14,866 nt of DNA from CAWJEL01 sp964647255 (lineage in GTDB: Bacteria > Chloroflexota > Anaerolineae > CG2-30-64-16): assembly GCA_964647255.1 (NCBI GenBank), contig CAZYGI010000087.1, positions 1 to 14,866 on the forward strand, read 5' to 3'. Of the stretch, positions 1 to 7,748 are shown one piece after another. A program made the translations under genes and the position numbers. The notes under the pieces were generated by a model that saw only the letters and a list, made by a program, of their open reading frames with translations, was not told the DNA's origin and did no database searches. Position 1 is the stretch's first letter; the number at the start of each line of letters is the position of its first letter.

Positions 1-396
1 CGTCAACATCATCAGGATGAAGAAGTTGAGGAAGGCGAAGAAGCGCGGGAAGCGAGCATCGTCGTGCATATAGCCGACGGAGTAGACGTGGATCAGGAAG
101 CCCACGCCGGTGACGACGAGCGCCATGGTGACCGAAAGCTGGTCGAGCAGCAGCGCGACGTCCACCTTGAAGCTGCCGGCGGCCATCCACTGCCACAGCA
201 TCACCTCGTGGCTGCGCTCCTCCGCGGGCAGGCCCAGCAGCGTCGCAAAGATCCAGACGGCCACCGCGAAGCTCAGCCCGACCATGGCCGGCGCGAGGAT
301 GCCGACGACGCGCTTCCCCAGCCGCGTGCCGAACAGCGAGATGATCAACGTCCCCAGCGCGGGGAAAGCAAGCATCAACCAGGCGTAATCTAACAT
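1..396 (-). CDS. nuoL: NADH-quinone oxidoreductase subunit L (5'/N-terminal part, cut by left edge)
   Basis: This is the first 132 codons of the large antiporter-like proton-pumping subunit at the distal end of the complex I membrane arm. The ATG (complement of 394-396) follows a GGGAG Shine-Dalgarno by 5 nt. The N-terminus MLDYAWLMLAFPALG is hydrophobic, with two transmembrane segments at about residues 4-22 and 31-53. A third hydrophobic stretch carries LLLDQLSVTMALVV and ends in the family motif YSVGYMHDD, followed by PRFFAFLNFFILMML, as expected for NuoL. The frame is open to the window edge. It follows nuoK in the leftward operon; nuoM and nuoN would be expected beyond the edge. Its paralogue lies at 13490-14866 but has a much longer loop after YSVGYM. 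The identity is secure; length and integrity cannot be judged. Confidence 0.96.
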   Translation of the reverse strand, partial: MLDYAWLMLAFPALGTLIISLFGTRLGKRVVGILAPAMVGLSFAVAVWIFATLLGLPAEERSHEVMLWQWMAAGSFKVDVALLLDQLSVTMALVVTGVGFLIHVYSVGYMHDDARFPRFFAFLNFFILMMLT

Positions 397-482
397 GAGG
401 ACTCCCGGAACGAATCTGCGAATGGCGAATCAGCGAAGCGCGAACTGGGCGGAGATGCGCTGATCCGTTGATGCGCTGATTC
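397..482 (-). repeat. nuoK-nuoL spacer: inverted array of 8-nt units
   Basis: In the reading direction of the operon the nuoK stop is followed at once by octamers AATCAGCG, CATCAACG, GATCAGCG and CATCTCCG (complement of 450-481). A central segment comes next, then roughly inverted units of the type CGCTGATTCGCC and ATTCGCAG, then the GGGAG Shine-Dalgarno of nuoL. The layout matches the spacer at the same gene junction in the rightward operon (13406-13489). Confidence 0.75.
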
Positions 483-785
483 CTAGCCTTTTAACAAGTT
501 TACATCCTCAATATTCGTCGTGTCCTTATGCCGCACGACGGTCATGACGATCGCCAGCCCAACGGCGACCTCGGCCGCGGCGACGACCATCGCCATCAAC
601 ACGAAGACCTGGCCGTTCAGGTTCAGGAAATGCTTCGAGAGCGCGGCGAAGGTCAGATTGACCGCGTTGAGCATCATCTCAATGGACATGAAGACGATCA
701 GCACATTGCGCCGCACCAGCACGCCGACGACACCAAGGGCGAAGAGGATGGCGCTTAGGATGAGATAGAATGAAGTCGGAACCAT
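483..785 (-). CDS. nuoK: NADH-quinone oxidoreductase subunit K
   Basis: This 100-residue membrane subunit forms part of the proton path next to NuoJ and NuoN; the length is typical of the family. There are three transmembrane helices, at about residues 5-24, 28-50 and 60-82. The two membrane glutamates needed for proton transfer are visible: E36 in SIEMMLNAVNL and E72 in AAAEVAVGLAI. The ATG (complement of 783-785) has GGAG 5 nt upstream. The stop is TAG, complement of 483-485. It sits between nuoJ and nuoL with repeat-filled spacers on both sides. The paralogue at 13097-13405 also begins MVP and ends in a KG tail, but is only roughly half identical by eye, so the two copies are old relative to each other. 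Confidence 0.97.
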   Translation of the reverse strand: MVPTSFYLILSAILFALGVVGVLVRRNVLIVFMSIEMMLNAVNLTFAALSKHFLNLNGQVFVLMAMVVAAAEVAVGLAIVMTVVRHKDTTNIEDVNLLKG

Positions 786-869
786 ATCATCTCCAGACAG
801 ACTGCTAACGAGGACTGAGTACCGAGCAATCTCGGGTGATCATCGAGTTACTGGTCACTCGTTTCTCGC
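786..869 (-). repeat. nuoJ-nuoK spacer: degenerate 7-nt array
   Basis: From 807 to 869 the plus strand reads as nine consecutive heptamers: AACGAGG, ACTGAGT, ACCGAGC, AATCTCG, GGTGATC, ATCGAGT, TACTGGT, CACTCGT, TTCTCGC. Units in the first half (CGAG core) are complementary to units in the second half (CTCG core), so the RNA can fold back on itself. The array enters the 3' end of nuoJ; its TGA stop (complement of 855-857) lies within the array and spans a unit boundary. Confidence 0.7.
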
Positions 870-1367
870 CAACACCACCGCCCCGATCATCCCCACCAGC
901 AGCAGAACGGACGCCAGCTCGAACGGCAACAGGTAGTCGGTGTAGAGCACGCCGCCGATGGCCTGCACGCTGCCCTGGCCGAAAGCCGCTTCGCTGCCTG
1001 TCGCCGGATTCAATGCACCTGTGATCAACCCGTAACCCACCGCCGCCACCAGCAGGAGTGCCAGGATCACTGCGGCGATGCGCGGCGCGGTCAGACGGGC
1101 GCGCAGCGACTTGTTCGGGTCACGGATGTCGGTCAGCTCGCCGCCGCCGACCAGCATGACGACAAACAGGATCAGCACCACGATGGCGCCGGCATAGACG
1201 ATGATCTGCACCGCAGCCAGGAACTGCGCCTGGAGCAGGATGTACAGCGCGGCCAGCGTGGCGAAGTTCGTCAGCAAGAAGAGCGCGCTGTAGACCGGCT
1301 TGCGGCTGAGGATCACGCCCAGCCCCGCGACGACGGCGATCAGTGCAAAGATAGCAAATAAAAACAT
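855..1367 (-). CDS. nuoJ: NADH-quinone oxidoreductase subunit J
   Basis: This is a 170-residue membrane subunit of complex I with five predicted helices (about residues 1-18, 28-48, 53-75, 94-115 and 147-167). The third helix carries the conserved YAGAIVVLILFVVMLVG stretch, the region that forms a pi-bulge important for coupling electron transfer to pumping. The fifth contains LLPFELASVLLLVGMIGAVVLA, typical of NuoJ. The ATG (complement of 1365-1367) has GAGG 5 nt upstream. It lies between nuoI and nuoK in the leftward operon. Its last residues (ARNE, stop) are encoded inside the repeat array of the nuoJ-nuoK spacer, suggesting that the array has eroded or replaced the original gene end. The paralogue is at 12503-12994. 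Confidence 0.97.
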   Translation of the reverse strand: MFLFAIFALIAVVAGLGVILSRKPVYSALFLLTNFATLAALYILLQAQFLAAVQIIVYAGAIVVLILFVVMLVGGGELTDIRDPNKSLRARLTAPRIAAVILALLLVAAVGYGLITGALNPATGSEAAFGQGSVQAIGGVLYTDYLLPFELASVLLLVGMIGAVVLARNE

Positions 1368-1426
1368 GCCTGCCTCACTTCAGCGCTTGAACGTTTAAAC
1401 GTGGCAACGTTCAAACGTTCCAACGC
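1368..1426 (-). repeat. nuoI-nuoJ spacer: 8-nt array with AACGTT palindromes
   Basis: Five octamers lie in register at 1386-1425: CTTGAACG, TTTAAACG, TGGCAACG, TTCAAACG, TTCCAACG. The joints create self-complementary cores such as ACGTTTAAACGT (1391-1402). The same unit family, with changed bases, fills the spacers at 7691-7748 and 10069-10108. Confidence 0.75.
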
Positions 1427-1900
<474 letters not shown>

Positions 1901-1977
1901 CGCTTACCTCGATATTGGAGGTCGGAAGTTGGAGGTTGCAGGCTCGCAACTCTAGCCTCTAACCCTTAACCTCTAGA
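1901..1977 (-). repeat. nuoH-nuoI spacer: nine heptamers, forward then inverted
   Basis: The plus strand at 1915-1977 is nine 7-nt units in strict register: TTGGAGG, TCGGAAG, TTGGAGG, TTGCAGG, CTCGCAA, CTCTAGC, CTCTAAC, CCTTAAC, CTCTAGA. The first four are purine-rich; the last five approximate their reverse complement, giving an imperfect hairpin. The nuoH stop codon (complement of 1973-1975) lies in the last unit. Confidence 0.8.
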
Positions 1978-3004
1978 GCAACACCACACCCACCGCTGTG
2001 ATCGCTAGATAGATCAACGATAACGGGAACAGGAACGTCCAGCAGAACTTGAGCAACTGGTCGTAGCGCGGCCGGGGAATGCTGGCGCTGGCCCAGATGA
2101 ACAGGAACACCATCGCCAGGATCTTGATCGTGAAGTAGACCAGCCCCAGCACCGGGAACTGCGCCACGAACGGGCCGCGCCAGCCGCCGAAGAACACGGA
2201 GACGGCCACCCCGCTCGCTCCCAGGATGTGCAGGTATTCGGTCATGTAGTACAGCGCAAACTTGATGCTGCCGTACTCGGTCTGGTACCCCGCCACCAGC
2301 TCGTTCTCCGTCTCCGGGAAGTCGAACGGCTTGCGGCTCGTCTCGGCCAACATGCAGGTGAAATACAACGGGAAGGCCAGCCAGATCCAGATCCACAGCC
2401 ACCAGGGGCGGTTCATCTGTACGATCTGGCTCAGGTTCAGCGTGCCGCTGCCGTCCGTCGTGCCGAACGCGGTAGTGAGCAGCAACGCGATGATCAAGAT
2501 CCCCATCGGCAGCTCGTAGGACAGCATCTGGGCGCTGGTGCGCAGCGCGCCGAGGAGCGAATACTTGTTGTTGCTGGCCCAGCCGCCCAGGATGATCCCG
2601 TAGGTGCCCAAGCCGGCGACGGCAAGCGCCCAAAGGAGCCCGATGTTGACATCGCCGACAACCAGCGGGATGTCCTTGCCGAACAGGCGGAGCGTCGGGC
2701 CGACCGGGATCACGGCGAAGATCAGCAGCGCAGGGGCAACCGCCAGGGCTGGCCCTAACACGAACAGGATCTTGTCCGTGTAGCTGGGGACGATCTCCTC
2801 TTTGAAGATCATCTTCAGCGCGTCGGCGATGGGATGGCCGAGGCCAAACTTCCACGCGCGGTTTGGCCCGATGCGCTGCTGGAACCGGCTGATCAGCTTG
2901 CGCTCGACCCAGGTGAGATAGGCGAACCCGGTCAGCAATACGACGACCAGGATGACCGATTTGATGGCCGGGATAACGACTAGATTGATCCAGTCCATGC
3001 TCAT
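1973..3004 (-). CDS. nuoH: NADH-quinone oxidoreductase subunit H
   Basis: This 343-residue membrane subunit roofs the quinone chamber together with NuoB and NuoD. It has about eight hydrophobic helices. Family motifs are present: WVERKLISRFQQRIGPNR at 32-49, ADALKMIFKEEIVP at 60-73, and the glutamate-rich loop AETSRKPFDFPETENELVAGY at 220-240 followed by TEYGSIKFAL. The first ATG (complement of 3002-3004) has AGGA only 3 nt upstream; a second ATG two codons later would have 9 nt spacing, so the true start may be residue 3. The gene lies between nuoG and nuoI. Compared with nuoH2 (11250-12413) it lacks a C-terminal extension of about 40 residues, and the stretch after GPNR (AWKFGLGH) is less like the consensus than in nuoH2 (VGPWGIFQ). 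Confidence 0.97.
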   Translation of the reverse strand: MSMDWINLVVIPAIKSVILVVVLLTGFAYLTWVERKLISRFQQRIGPNRAWKFGLGHPIADALKMIFKEEIVPSYTDKILFVLGPALAVAPALLIFAVIPVGPTLRLFGKDIPLVVGDVNIGLLWALAVAGLGTYGIILGGWASNNKYSLLGALRTSAQMLSYELPMGILIIALLLTTAFGTTDGSGTLNLSQIVQMNRPWWLWIWIWLAFPLYFTCMLAETSRKPFDFPETENELVAGYQTEYGSIKFALYYMTEYLHILGASGVAVSVFFGGWRGPFVAQFPVLGLVYFTIKILAMVFLFIWASASIPRPRYDQLLKFCWTFLFPLSLIYLAITAVGVVLL

Positions 3005-3081
3005 CTATCCTGTTTCAGGTTGAAGGTCGAAGGTTCCAGGTTGAAGATGACTCGCGCTAGCCTTGAACCTGTTACTTGCAA
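3005..3081 (-). repeat. nuoG-nuoH spacer: heptamer array
   Basis: The units TTTCAGG, TTGAAGG, TCGAAGG, TTCCAGG and TTGAAGA run in register from 3013 to 3047. After a short centre, inverted units CCTTGAA, CCTGTTA and CTTGCAA follow at 3061-3081. The nuoG TAA stop (complement of 3072-3074) and its last two codons lie within the inverted half. The unit resembles that of the neighbouring nuoH-nuoI spacer (TTGGAGG). Confidence 0.78.
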
Positions 3082-5705
3082 TTGATGATGACCGGTTCGC
3101 CGGTCCCTGCGCCGAGCGTCTCCGCAGGCGCGCCAGCCAGGCCGATGGGAATCCACGCGGTGCCGGGCTGCACCGCGGCATCGGCACGCACGGGCAAGAC
3201 GACGCTGCCGCGGTCGGAGGCGACGGTCACGATCGGCCCCTCCAACAGGTCGGCGGCAGCCATATCGGCCGGGTTGAGCGCCATGAACGGTTCACCGGCC
3301 AGCTTGCGCACTTGCTCTGCAGCATGTTGCATCAGCACACCGCCGTCCCATAGCACCGGGCTGCTCACCAGCAGGTAACTGCCTGGGGCCGGAGCCGTCA
3401 CCGGGGCGGCCGCCACCGGCTCGATGCGGCGCGGCGCCCGAAGCAGTGCGCTCGCGTTCCACTGCGCGCCGCCTTCGCCCAACGCCTCCCAGATCGTCCC
3501 CGCGGTGTTGGGGCGCAGGGCCGCGTACGCCGGGATCGCCTTGCCGATCTCTTCCAGCACCGCTTGTGCGGTCGGGTAGTTCCACGGCCGGGGGGCGGGA
3601 CCGGTCTTGACCTTCCGTTTTTTGCGCTTCCAGTCGGGTAACTCGGAGGCCTTTGAGGGTTCCGAACCCTCAGAGGTCTGCGGCGCAGCCAGCCATTTCT
3701 CCGCCAGCGCGGCCAGGATGCTCCAATCGGCGCGGCTCTCGCCCACCGGACGGATGCCCTGTGGCGCGCGTTGTACGCGGCGTTCCAGGTTTGTGTACGT
3801 CCCATCGGCTTCGGCAAAGCTGGTCGCCGGAAGCACGACATGGGCCAGTTGCGCAGTCTCGGTCAGGAAGAGGTCCTGCACCACCAGGAAATCAAGCTCG
3901 CGGAGCTTTGCAGCCGCCGCCGGCTCGACCGCCGGGTTGGCCCCCATCACGTAGAGCGCCTGCACTCCACCGGCAAGCATCTGGCCGGCGTTCAAGCCCT
4001 TCTCGGCGGAGGGCTGGAGGCCCCATAGCTTGCCCAGGCGATCACGCACCGCGGCGTCGCTGGCCGGTTGGCCGCCGGGCAGCGTGTCGGGCAGCAGACC
4101 CATGTCGCGGCAGCCCTGGCTGTTCGCCTCGGCGCCGATGTAGGCCAGCCGGTCGGCGAAGCCCAGCGCGACCGCCAGATTGCTGAGCGCGGTCACGGCC
4201 AGGCGGCCCCGCTCACCCCGCGCCGCCTCGGGGCCATAGATGAACAACGGAGACTTGGCGGCCGCCAGCAGGTCGTAGGCAGCCTTCAATTCGGCCCTGA
4301 CTGCCGTCTTGGTCTCGGGTTTGGCTTTGCCGGCCGGCCCGGCCGCAGGCTTGCTGCCCGGTTGGTTGGCCGATTTGGCTGCCTGGAGCGCTGCTGCCAG
4401 CTCGTTGAGCAGGAGTGCCTCGTTGCCGGGCAGCACGGGCAGGGTTGCGCCGGGGTACTTCGCCAGCTCGATGCGCCGCGGATGGAGGATCAGCAGCTTC
4501 GCGCCCGCGCGGAGTGCGGCCCGCTTGATGTGCAAGTCCAGCAGCGGGGCTGCCTCGCTGGGATCGAAGCCCACCAGCACGATCAGATCGCTCTTGGCAA
4601 TGTCAGCAAGCGCCGGCAACCCGGCTGCCTGCGCTTGCACAGCCGCGCCGTCCGGGAAGTCCACGTTGTTGACGCCGATCAGGATGCGGAAGAACTTCTG
4701 GAACAGGTACGCCGCCTCGTTGCTGATCCGCGCCGAGGCGAGGCCGCCCACAGCGGACGCGCCCTTCTCGTCGGCGATGGCGCCCAACCGATCCACGATC
4801 TGCCCCAGCGCCTCGTCCCAGGTGGCCGGACGCAGCTCGCCGCCGGCGTCTCGCACCAACGGCGTGCGCAGTCGCTCCGGATGATCCACGTACTGGTGCA
4901 GGAAGCGGCCCTTGTCGCAGATCCATTCGTCGTTGACCGCCATGTTCTCGCGGGCGACGATGCGGCGTAGCTCGTGCACGCGCTCATCCAGCCGCAGATT
5001 GCAGCCAACCGGACACAGGGTGCAGACCGAGGGCGTCTTCACGATCTCCCACGGCCGATAGCGGAAGCGGGAGACGCGATTGGTCAGCGCACCCACCGGG
5101 CAGATGTCGCAGATGTTGCCCGAGGTCTTGGCGTCCACCGGTTGGCCGGGGAAGTTGTCAATGACCGTCTCACCCCCGCGCTCGAACAGGCCGAGCTGCG
5201 GCTTGTCTTCCCATTGTTCCAGATAGCGGATGCAGCGCCAGCACAGGATGCAGCGTTCCTGGTCGAGCATGATCAGGTCGCTGATAGGGTAGTGCTTCTG
5301 CTTGGCGCGCTTGGCCTCGACGAACTTGCTGACGCCGGGCCCGTACGCCATCGTCTGATCCTGCAGCGGGCATTCGCCGCCCTTGTCGCAGATCGGACAA
5401 TCGAGCGGGTGGTTGATCAAGATGAAGCCCAGGTTGGCCTCACGGATCTTCTTCACCTGCTCGGTATCGGTGCGCACGACCATGCCTTCGCTCACCCGCA
5501 CGGTGCACGCGGTGTCGAGCCGGCTGCCGCGCGGGCCCGGGAACTCCACGATGCACATGCGGCACGCGCCGAGCGGATCGAGTTTCGGGTGCGAGCAGAA
5601 GACCGGGATTTCGATCCCGGCTGCTTTGGCCGCGTCTACCACCAGCGTCCCCGCGGGTACGGCGACTTTGATGTCATCAATGGTCAGGTTGACCAGGTCA
5701 GGCAT
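3072..5705 (-). CDS. nuoG: NADH-quinone oxidoreductase subunit G (75 kDa Fe-S subunit)
   Basis: This 877-residue N-module subunit wires NuoF to NuoI. From the N-terminus: a plant-type 2Fe-2S ferredoxin domain with N1b ligands C37, C48, C51, C67; the His-Cys motif for N5 (H99, C103, C106, C112); N4 ligands C152, C155, C158 and C202 in DICPVGAL; and the additional CxxCxxxC...C cluster N7 (C228, C231, C235, C263). Residues from about 280 onward form the molybdopterin-oxidoreductase-like domain. The ATG (complement of 5703-5705) has GAGG 7 nt upstream. There are two unusual low-complexity stretches: an Ala/Lys/Pro-rich segment at about 432-470, and a Ser/Glu-rich then basic segment (about 673-695, TSEGSEPSKASELP then WKRKKRKVK). 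The second is encoded partly by a palindromic repeat. C199 is an extra cysteine near N4. Confidence 0.97.
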   Translation of the reverse strand: MPDLVNLTIDDIKVAVPAGTLVVDAAKAAGIEIPVFCSHPKLDPLGACRMCIVEFPGPRGSRLDTACTVRVSEGMVVRTDTEQVKKIREANLGFILINHPLDCPICDKGGECPLQDQTMAYGPGVSKFVEAKRAKQKHYPISDLIMLDQERCILCWRCIRYLEQWEDKPQLGLFERGGETVIDNFPGQPVDAKTSGNICDICPVGALTNRVSRFRYRPWEIVKTPSVCTLCPVGCNLRLDERVHELRRIVARENMAVNDEWICDKGRFLHQYVDHPERLRTPLVRDAGGELRPATWDEALGQIVDRLGAIADEKGASAVGGLASARISNEAAYLFQKFFRILIGVNNVDFPDGAAVQAQAAGLPALADIAKSDLIVLVGFDPSEAAPLLDLHIKRAALRAGAKLLILHPRRIELAKYPGATLPVLPGNEALLLNELAAALQAAKSANQPGSKPAAGPAGKAKPETKTAVRAELKAAYDLLAAAKSPLFIYGPEAARGERGRLAVTALSNLAVALGFADRLAYIGAEANSQGCRDMGLLPDTLPGGQPASDAAVRDRLGKLWGLQPSAEKGLNAGQMLAGGVQALYVMGANPAVEPAAAAKLRELDFLVVQDLFLTETAQLAHVVLPATSFAEADGTYTNLERRVQRAPQGIRPVGESRADWSILAALAEKWLAAPQTSEGSEPSKASELPDWKRKKRKVKTGPAPRPWNYPTAQAVLEEIGKAIPAYAALRPNTAGTIWEALGEGGAQWNASALLRAPRRIEPVAAAPVTAPAPGSYLLVSSPVLWDGGVLMQHAAEQVRKLAGEPFMALNPADMAAADLLEGPIVTVASDRGSVVLPVRADAAVQPGTAWIPIGLAGAPAETLGAGTGEPVIINCK
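3650..3676. repeat. 27-nt palindrome inside nuoG coding sequence
   Basis: The arms CCTTTGAGGGTTC (3650-3662) and GAACCCTCAGAGG (3664-3676) pair over 13 positions with a single G-T mismatch and a 1-nt centre. The element is in frame and encodes part of a Ser/Glu/Pro linker of NuoG (about residues 677-686). It resembles the compact palindromic repeats often scattered between genes in Chloroflexota; that resemblance is from memory, not from a search. Confidence 0.7.
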
Positions 5706-5749
5706 AAGGAATCCTCGAATGGGCGAACTGATTACTCGTCACTCGTTAT
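5706..5749 (-). repeat. nuoEF-nuoG spacer: short heptamer array
   Basis: From 5715 the plus strand reads TCGAATG, GGCGAAC, TGATTAC, TCGTCAC, TCGTTAT. It shares the ACTCGT core with the nuoJ-nuoK spacer. The nuoEF TAA stop (complement of 5746-5748) is inside the last unit. This is the shortest of the arrays and has only weak fold-back (CGAA at the left, TTCG at the right). Confidence 0.55.
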
Positions 5750-7668
5750 CTTCGGTGCGTCGGTGTGTTGTACTTCTCTTCCAGTGACAGGCTGGGCTCC
5801 GTCACCCCGGATGGCTCGCCGGTGTCGGGCCGGTACGTCGGCCGGACCGGAATAACCGGCAGCCCCTTGGACTGGGCGATCGCGGCGTCGAACTCAGGGC
5901 GGAACTTTGCCAGGTTGCTCTGGAGTCCCCAGACCGCCGCGTAGCCGAACGGGCAGAAGCTCTTGCCGCCGATCATGTCCGCGATGTAGGTCATCAACGC
6001 GATATCTTCGACGCGGCCCTCGCCGCGCTCGATGCGTTCCAGGATCGCCTCGAGCCAGGGCGTGCCCTCGCGACACGGCGTGCACTTGCCGCAGCTTTCC
6101 TCGCGGTAGAACGCGAGCGTGCGTCGGGCCACTTCGACCAGGCTCTGGTTTGCGCCGATGACGATCACCGCAGCCGAGCCGAGGCCCGACCCTTGCTTGG
6201 CGACGTTTTCGTAATCCAGCGGCGTGTCCAGTTGCGTCGGATCAAGCAGTTGCACCGAGAGTCCGCCGGGGATCACCGCCTTGAGGTCGCCTGCTTCCTC
6301 GGTGAGCCCGCCGCCGAAGTCGAAGATCAGCTCGCGCAACGTTGTACCGTGCGGCAGCTCGTACAGCCCCGGCTGCTTCACCTGCCCGCTGAGACAGAAG
6401 ATGCGGAAGCCGGTGCTCTGGGGCGTGCCCCACTGTTTGTACCAATCCGCCCCGTGGCGCAGCACGTGCGGCACGTTGGCGATGGTCTCGACGTTGTTGA
6501 CGATGGTTGGCTTGGCGTAGAGGCCTTCGACCGCGGGGAAGGGCGGTTTGAGCCGCGGGTGGCCGCGATAGCCTTCGAGCGACGTGAGCTGCGCGGTTTC
6601 CTCGCCGCATTCGTACGCGCCCGCGCCGCGGTGGACGACCACCTTCAGGCTCTTGCCGCTGTCGAAGATGTTATCGCCCAGGAAGCCGTGGGCCTCGGCT
6701 TCGGCGAGCGCGCCGGCCAGCCGCTCGGCCGCGAAATAGTACTCGCCGCGCACATAGATGAACGCGCGCTCGGCCTCGATGGCGTGGCAGGTCAGGATGA
6801 TCCCTTCAACCAACTGGTGGGGATCGTACTCCAGGATCATGCGATCCTTGAAGGTGCCCGGCTCCGACTCGTCGGCGTTGACCACCAGGTAGCGCGGGTA
6901 TTTGCCCGCGGGGAGGAAGCTCCACTTGGTGCCGGCCGGGAAACCCGCGCCGCCGCGGCCGCGCACGTTCGCGGCCTTCATCTCATCAATGACCTGCTGC
7001 GGCGTTTTTCCGCCCGTAGTAACGGCTTTGGCCGTCTCATATCCGCCATCGGCGATGTAGGTCTCGATCTTGTGCGAATCGGGTTTGTCCACGCGCGCCA
7101 GCAAGAAGTTGGTCTCCGGTTTGCCGCCGTGATGGCCCGGCCCGACCGGCCAGCGCTCGCACGTGTTGAAGCCCTGGCCCGCGCCGATCAACGCCAGTGC
7201 CTCATCCAGCTTCTCCGGTGTATTCAACTCCTCGAAGTAGCGGATCTTGCCCGTGGCCTTCTCGGTGCACATAAACATCGGCGCCGTGGCGCACGCGCCC
7301 AGGCATTCCACATGGCCCAGCGAGAATTTGCGATCCCGCGTCGTCTCTCCGAACTCGATCCCGAGCCGCTCACGCAGCAGATCGCCCAGTTTGGCCGCGC
7401 CGCCCAACATGCACGGCACGTTGTCGCAGATCTCGATGGTGTACTGCCCCGGCTCGGCGTGGGTGTTGTACATGTGGTAGAAGCTGGCGAACTCCCCGAC
7501 CTCGGTCGGGTCGAGCGAGAACAGCTCGGCCACTTCGGCCAGCACGTGGGGCGGCAGCCAGCCGGCCTCGCGCTGCGCGACGTACAACGCCGGCCCCAGC
7601 GCCGAGCGGGAGACAGGATAGCGAGCCTGCAAGGCCCGGATTTCAGCTTTAGCTTGATCAGAGAGCAC
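5746..7668 (-). CDS. nuoEF: Fused NADH-quinone oxidoreductase subunits E and F
   Basis: One continuous frame of about 640 residues joins the 24 kDa subunit NuoE (about 1-160) to the 51 kDa NADH- and FMN-binding subunit NuoF (about 185-600). Residues are counted from the GTG at 7668. The NuoE part has N1a ligands C81, C86, C122, C126. The NuoF part has the GRGGAGFPAGTKW loop (237-249) and NADESEPGTFKDR (264-276) for FMN/NADH, GAGAYECGEET (348-358), and cluster N3 ligands C526, C529, C532 (ESCGKCTPCREGT) and C572. I chose GTG because GGAGG lies 5 nt upstream; a TTG four codons earlier overlaps that GGAGG. A Pro-rich tail of about 40 residues follows the NuoF core. The gene transfers electrons from NADH into the complex. 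Confidence 0.95.
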   Translation of the reverse strand: MLSDQAKAEIRALQARYPVSRSALGPALYVAQREAGWLPPHVLAEVAELFSLDPTEVGEFASFYHMYNTHAEPGQYTIEICDNVPCMLGGAAKLGDLLRERLGIEFGETTRDRKFSLGHVECLGACATAPMFMCTEKATGKIRYFEELNTPEKLDEALALIGAGQGFNTCERWPVGPGHHGGKPETNFLLARVDKPDSHKIETYIADGGYETAKAVTTGGKTPQQVIDEMKAANVRGRGGAGFPAGTKWSFLPAGKYPRYLVVNADESEPGTFKDRMILEYDPHQLVEGIILTCHAIEAERAFIYVRGEYYFAAERLAGALAEAEAHGFLGDNIFDSGKSLKVVVHRGAGAYECGEETAQLTSLEGYRGHPRLKPPFPAVEGLYAKPTIVNNVETIANVPHVLRHGADWYKQWGTPQSTGFRIFCLSGQVKQPGLYELPHGTTLRELIFDFGGGLTEEAGDLKAVIPGGLSVQLLDPTQLDTPLDYENVAKQGSGLGSAAVIVIGANQSLVEVARRTLAFYREESCGKCTPCREGTPWLEAILERIERGEGRVEDIALMTYIADMIGGKSFCPFGYAAVWGLQSNLAKFRPEFDAAIAQSKGLPVIPVRPTYRPDTGEPSGVTEPSLSLEEKYNTPTHRR

Positions 7669-7748
7669 TCGTGCCTCCAACGCATTCGCACGGTTCGATG
7701 TCTACACGTTCACACGTTTACACGTGCCAACGCGCCAACGTTCTACCG
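7669..7748 (-). repeat. nuoCD-nuoEF spacer: six octamers
   Basis: The units TCTACACG, TTCACACG, TTTACACG, TGCCAACG, CGCCAACG and TTCTACCG are in exact 8-nt register at 7701-7748. They belong to the same family as the spacers at 1386-1425 and 10069-10108 (consensus ending in ACG). The nuoCD stop (complement of 7743-7745) lies in the last unit. Here the run is mostly in one orientation, so the hairpin potential is weaker than elsewhere. Confidence 0.75.

Noticed and set aside
397..482. Rho-independent terminators in the spacers
   Set aside because: The fold-back arrays lack a following U-tract and lie inside a single operon just before Shine-Dalgarno sequences.
7669..7680. TTG start four codons upstream for nuoEF
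   Set aside because: The TTG overlaps the GGAGG that serves the GTG at 7668; the GTG has ideal spacing and no conserved residues are lost.
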